Shown here: positions 60,636 to 64,000 of the stretch, in pieces | Layout: the number at the start of each line of letters is the position of its first letter | Numbering within the stretch: the stretch's first letter is position 1 | Assembly (NCBI GenBank): GCA_036583965.1 | Contig: JAZBQD010000015.1 | Location: 22,101,310 to 22,165,309, forward strand | DNA length: 64,000 nucleotides | Source of the DNA: Prunella strophiata | Taxonomy: Eukaryota; Chordata; Aves; Passeriformes; Prunellidae | Direction: 5' to 3' | Translations under genes and position numbers: made by a program | The notes under the pieces: generated by a model | Seen by the model: the letters and a program-made list of their open reading frames with translations, nothing else | Databases searched by the model: none | What the model was told of the DNA's origin: nothing

Positions 60636-63600
60636 GAAAAAAAGGATGATTTTTCTTGCTTCAAGGCCCATCATTGCAAAATAATTGTGCATGCTTATTG
60701 GTTGAATAGTTTCCATTTCCCACTCCTACAAGAGAAAGAATAAAAGAAGAAAATCTGGTAGGTCTCATTAGTCCTGGGTAGTCTAACCTTAGCCTTAGCT
60801 ATTATCAGATTTGTCAGAAAAGATGAAGAAAAAGCACAACCTTTTTGGAAATGCAGCCACTGAAATTAGAATGCATTGAGTGAAGAAGGGAATATTTCCC
60901 TTGTCACATATTCCTTTCAGGGTCAAAAAGCACACAAGTGAGATTTTAAATAAGTAACTTATTCCAGGTAAATACAGTCAAGCTGTTTCCAGGCTGACAG
61001 ACTGCCATTACATCCCACCACTGCCAGCAGGGTTCACTGCTGTGACTCCAAAGGTGGCTCTAGGATTGGAAAAAGAGGGTGTAGTAGAGAAGACAGCAAT
61101 AACTACTTAATAATTAGATTCTTGTGCTGTGTATTGAGAGCCCAAGGCTTATGTGGAATTAGATGAGGCACCCAGAGTGTCTGTACCACTGTCCTATTTT
61201 AGCAAATGGAGTGGCCAGACATTCACTCCTTGAAACAGCAGAAGAGCAACCACACTTTTCTCTGCCTCAATGAATTTAAAACACAATGCAAATCAAAAGA
61301 AAAAGAGAATGATCCAAAAAAAAAGAAGCAAAAGGCAAGGAATAATGCTATCCCTGATGAGGACATGTATTCAACACTTACAAATTTATTTTTTGCTGCA
61401 AAAATGAATGCTCTACACCTAAAACTGGGGGACAGATGATTTTGCCCAAGGTAAATATAAGGAGGGCTGGAGCCAAGGTCCCAAGCCACAACTTGCAGAG
61501 CTCAGGGAGATGAAACCAAAAGAGGTCAGGCTGGGGAGGACTGACACAGGCCATGGGCAAAGCAGTGATCCTGCCCATTTCCACAGATGCAGGAGAGCTG
61601 GCTCAGCAGGCAGGCACTCTCATACCTGTTAAGCTATTACAGTGTTTTTAGCACTCTCTTAGCTCAGGCTCCAGGAACCACAGGCAGTCCCTTCCCTCTT
61701 GCTCTCTAATTAGAAACTTGAAGTCATTACTTGGGTTAAAGGATAGTGAAATTGTCATTGGGTTGAGTATACTGAGTGAAAAAGTTTTTAATCCAAGATA
61801 ATGTTCTCAAAAACAGAGGACTATGTCTCAAAACCATTATACCCCTGACAAATTTCCTGGCAGCTATTTGTCTGACCAAAAGAGAGAAGCTGCATGGAAA
61901 AGATACAGAAAGCAAATGACATTTTTAACTGCATGATGATCCTTCTTCCCCTCAAGCATCCTGAAATAAAAGACATAAATGCTGAGTGCTTGGAGGCTTC
62001 AACAGCATCCAATGCATGTGCTTTTAATGATGACTGCACAAGAACATCTGCCCTAAAATCTAGCCAGCAGTGCTGGTGGACAAGAAAAGTACCCATAGTA
62101 ATTAGGAAACTATAGGAAGAAGCAGGCAGACTAATTAAGTTTTCTCAATGCTTCCCATTTAGCATATCTTAGGGATTTAAAATTAAAGATATGTATAATT
62201 CGGGCTGTTTTCAAGATTAAGATGTTTAGAACTTGTTGATTAGTTTTAGCTGCACAATGAAATCTGTTTCATAGTTGAAGTCAGAAGGGCTAAACTTGTT
62301 CAGGCCAAGAAAACAAGCTGCTGCAGCAGGATGTTGAAAACCTGACATGATCAGCCTCTGATCCTCACATTGCAGCTCAGCAAGAGAGTGAGAGCTGCTC
62401 TTCCATCCTGATCTCTTTCCTGTTGTTGGTGGTTCCAAGCTCAAGAGAAATGGTGGCTGGACCACTAACACCAATTTCAAGGCTGGCAGTTCTGTGCAAG
62501 TATCTTTGGAACCTCCCTAATCCATCTGCATGGGGAAAAAACCCACCCCAAGAACTAATCAAGGCTTTGCCAAAACAAATTTTGGCTATTAGTGATCATC
62601 TATTTCTGCAGCCTTTGAACAGTGACAACAAAATGAGGGACCAGCATGAACTGTGTGAGTGCACAGAGCAGCCCACAAGACTGTGCCTCTTTCTCCAGTG
62701 GCTGCTATGGATGTGAGAGCCTGGGTCAGGCTGCAAGATGCACCAGTCAATAAAAATCACCATCACAAGCTGCCCAGCCTTCAGCAGTATTGGTCTACAG
62801 ACTTCCTTCAGTGACACCTATAGCACATACAGCAGCCCTTAATTCTGCTCTGCAATATGAATGAAAAGACAATTGGTTAACAACTGTCTTTTATTATTTT
62901 TAAAAATATGTTTCAAACCCATATAGCTTATCTCAGAGTTTCTGTGATTTGGAAATGAAGGGCTGCTGCTGCAATGTATTACCTGCCCACAGATTCAGTT
63001 GGCACTTTTAAAGCACAGAACAGAAATAATGCACAAGGAGTCAATAACAGTAATTGGTATCATTAACACTTCCTGCTTGTCTCTGGCTTAAATCTGAAAA
63101 TCAACTGAAAGATGCTTAAGAGTAGTTATCCTAGAAAGCTGAAAGTCCAAGACCTTCCATAGCTCTAGACCTACCACTTCACTTTCCCTCTTACCTTTTC
63201 CTTTCCCATCTGCCATACACTACCTTTCTGCTTGAGCCAAGCAGGAAGCTGCAGGCACCTCGCTGCAGCACAAGAACATTGGATTTACATTATACAAAGG
63301 CTCAAAGGAAAGACTTCATCATAATTTACATGTAACTCTTTTAACTAATTCATCCAACACTTTAACTAACTCACAGAACATTCCTGCACCTAAAAGGGTA
63401 CTGACTGTAACATCTACTGTCAGCCTGGTTACCCAGATTATTTAACAGTGCTTACACTCTATGCAGACTAGCACTACACAGAACAGAAAACCAGATGAAC
63501 TGGGGAAAACCTCAAAGATTCAGTCAGCCTATTTCCCTCTCTCTGGTAGAACCCAACGTTTTGAGGAAAAATGGGAGAAAGGGGTCTCATCCTTCACATC

Positions 63601-64000
63601 AACACTTTAAGGACCTTCTGAGTAGGAGCTTGCCTTCATATCTCTGTGGTAGACAGCCTTTGCTGGACCTTTCTCCCATGCAGTATTCTGACCTTGTTAA
63701 TTGTATGTTTGATCTTGGTCTCTGAAACATCTTGTGATGCTGATTTCCTCCATTCAATTATATCTTGTCCAGAGAAGTGTGTCTTAAAGCTGGTTAGTGC
63801 TGATGCTCTGATCCTCTGGTTGTATTACAGAAGGTGAATAGTTACTCTCTGTCATATAATAGTGCTGCTTATATATATCTCTCATACACTTTTCTTTTTT
63901 TTTTTTTTCCCCAGAGATTATAATAATTTAGTTGGATTCTACCTTAAATTTAATGGTCAATCTGATAAAACCTGGAACTAGCCTGGTTTCTGTCTGCATC

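Larger units (their letters stand above)
48971..64000 (-). other. CPQ: Last intron of CPQ (partial)
   Basis: The intron begins at the acceptor next to the terminal exon and runs to the right edge. I looked for the preceding CPQ exon among minus-strand frames and recognised none, so the whole stretch is taken as intron. CPQ introns are very long in vertebrates, which fits. It contains a CR1 3' end, an ancient CR1 relic, a MIR-like fragment and several A/T runs. No nested gene was recognised. Confidence 0.75.

Overview
This window is vertebrate nuclear DNA from a bird, most likely a songbird. The evidence is two 3' ends of CR1 LINEs (the dominant avian retrotransposon), two endogenous-retrovirus LTRs of the kind I associate with passerines, low repeat density and no mammalian L1 or Alu. 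It contains no bacterial-style coding, CRISPR array or operon.

Only one protein-coding piece can be recognised. It is the terminal coding exon of CPQ (carboxypeptidase Q, also called plasma glutamate carboxypeptidase, an M28 zinc peptidase), on the minus strand at 48810-48970. Its acceptor site, stop codon and a plausible polyadenylation signal (48487-48492) are all visible. Everything to the right (48971-64000) is read as the last CPQ intron, because I recognise no further CPQ exon there. Everything to the left of about 48472 lies downstream of CPQ and is a gene desert. In mammals the corresponding flank leads to TSPYL5 and MTDH; neither is visible here.

Layout, left to right. 1-7728: no recognised gene, two long A/T runs. 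7729-8324: minus-strand ERV LTR with a polypurine tract next to it. 10141-10712: minus-strand CR1 carrying the end of its reverse-transcriptase ORF. 16858-19828: a roughly 3 kb minisatellite of 20-22 bp units (about 140-150 copies) with an internal run of 26 C. The array has no stop codons in any frame of either strand and so produces very long false ORFs. 29752-30345: plus-strand ERV LTR with TATA box and poly(A) signal. 31406-31479 and 35631-35704: a perfect 74 bp inverted duplicate; the right copy lies inside a 97 bp insert bounded by a perfect 14 bp direct repeat. 40895-41000 and 43955-44020: MIR-like ancient SINE remnants. 48473-48970: CPQ 3' UTR and last exon. 48971-64000: intron holding a young CR1 3' end (52447-52617), another possible MIR remnant (53885-53975) and a much older CR1 relic (56060-56625).

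The items most worth following up are the 74 bp inverted templated insertion with its 14 bp flanking duplication, and the large minisatellite with its homopolymer core. I found no convincing evidence of a new protein system.
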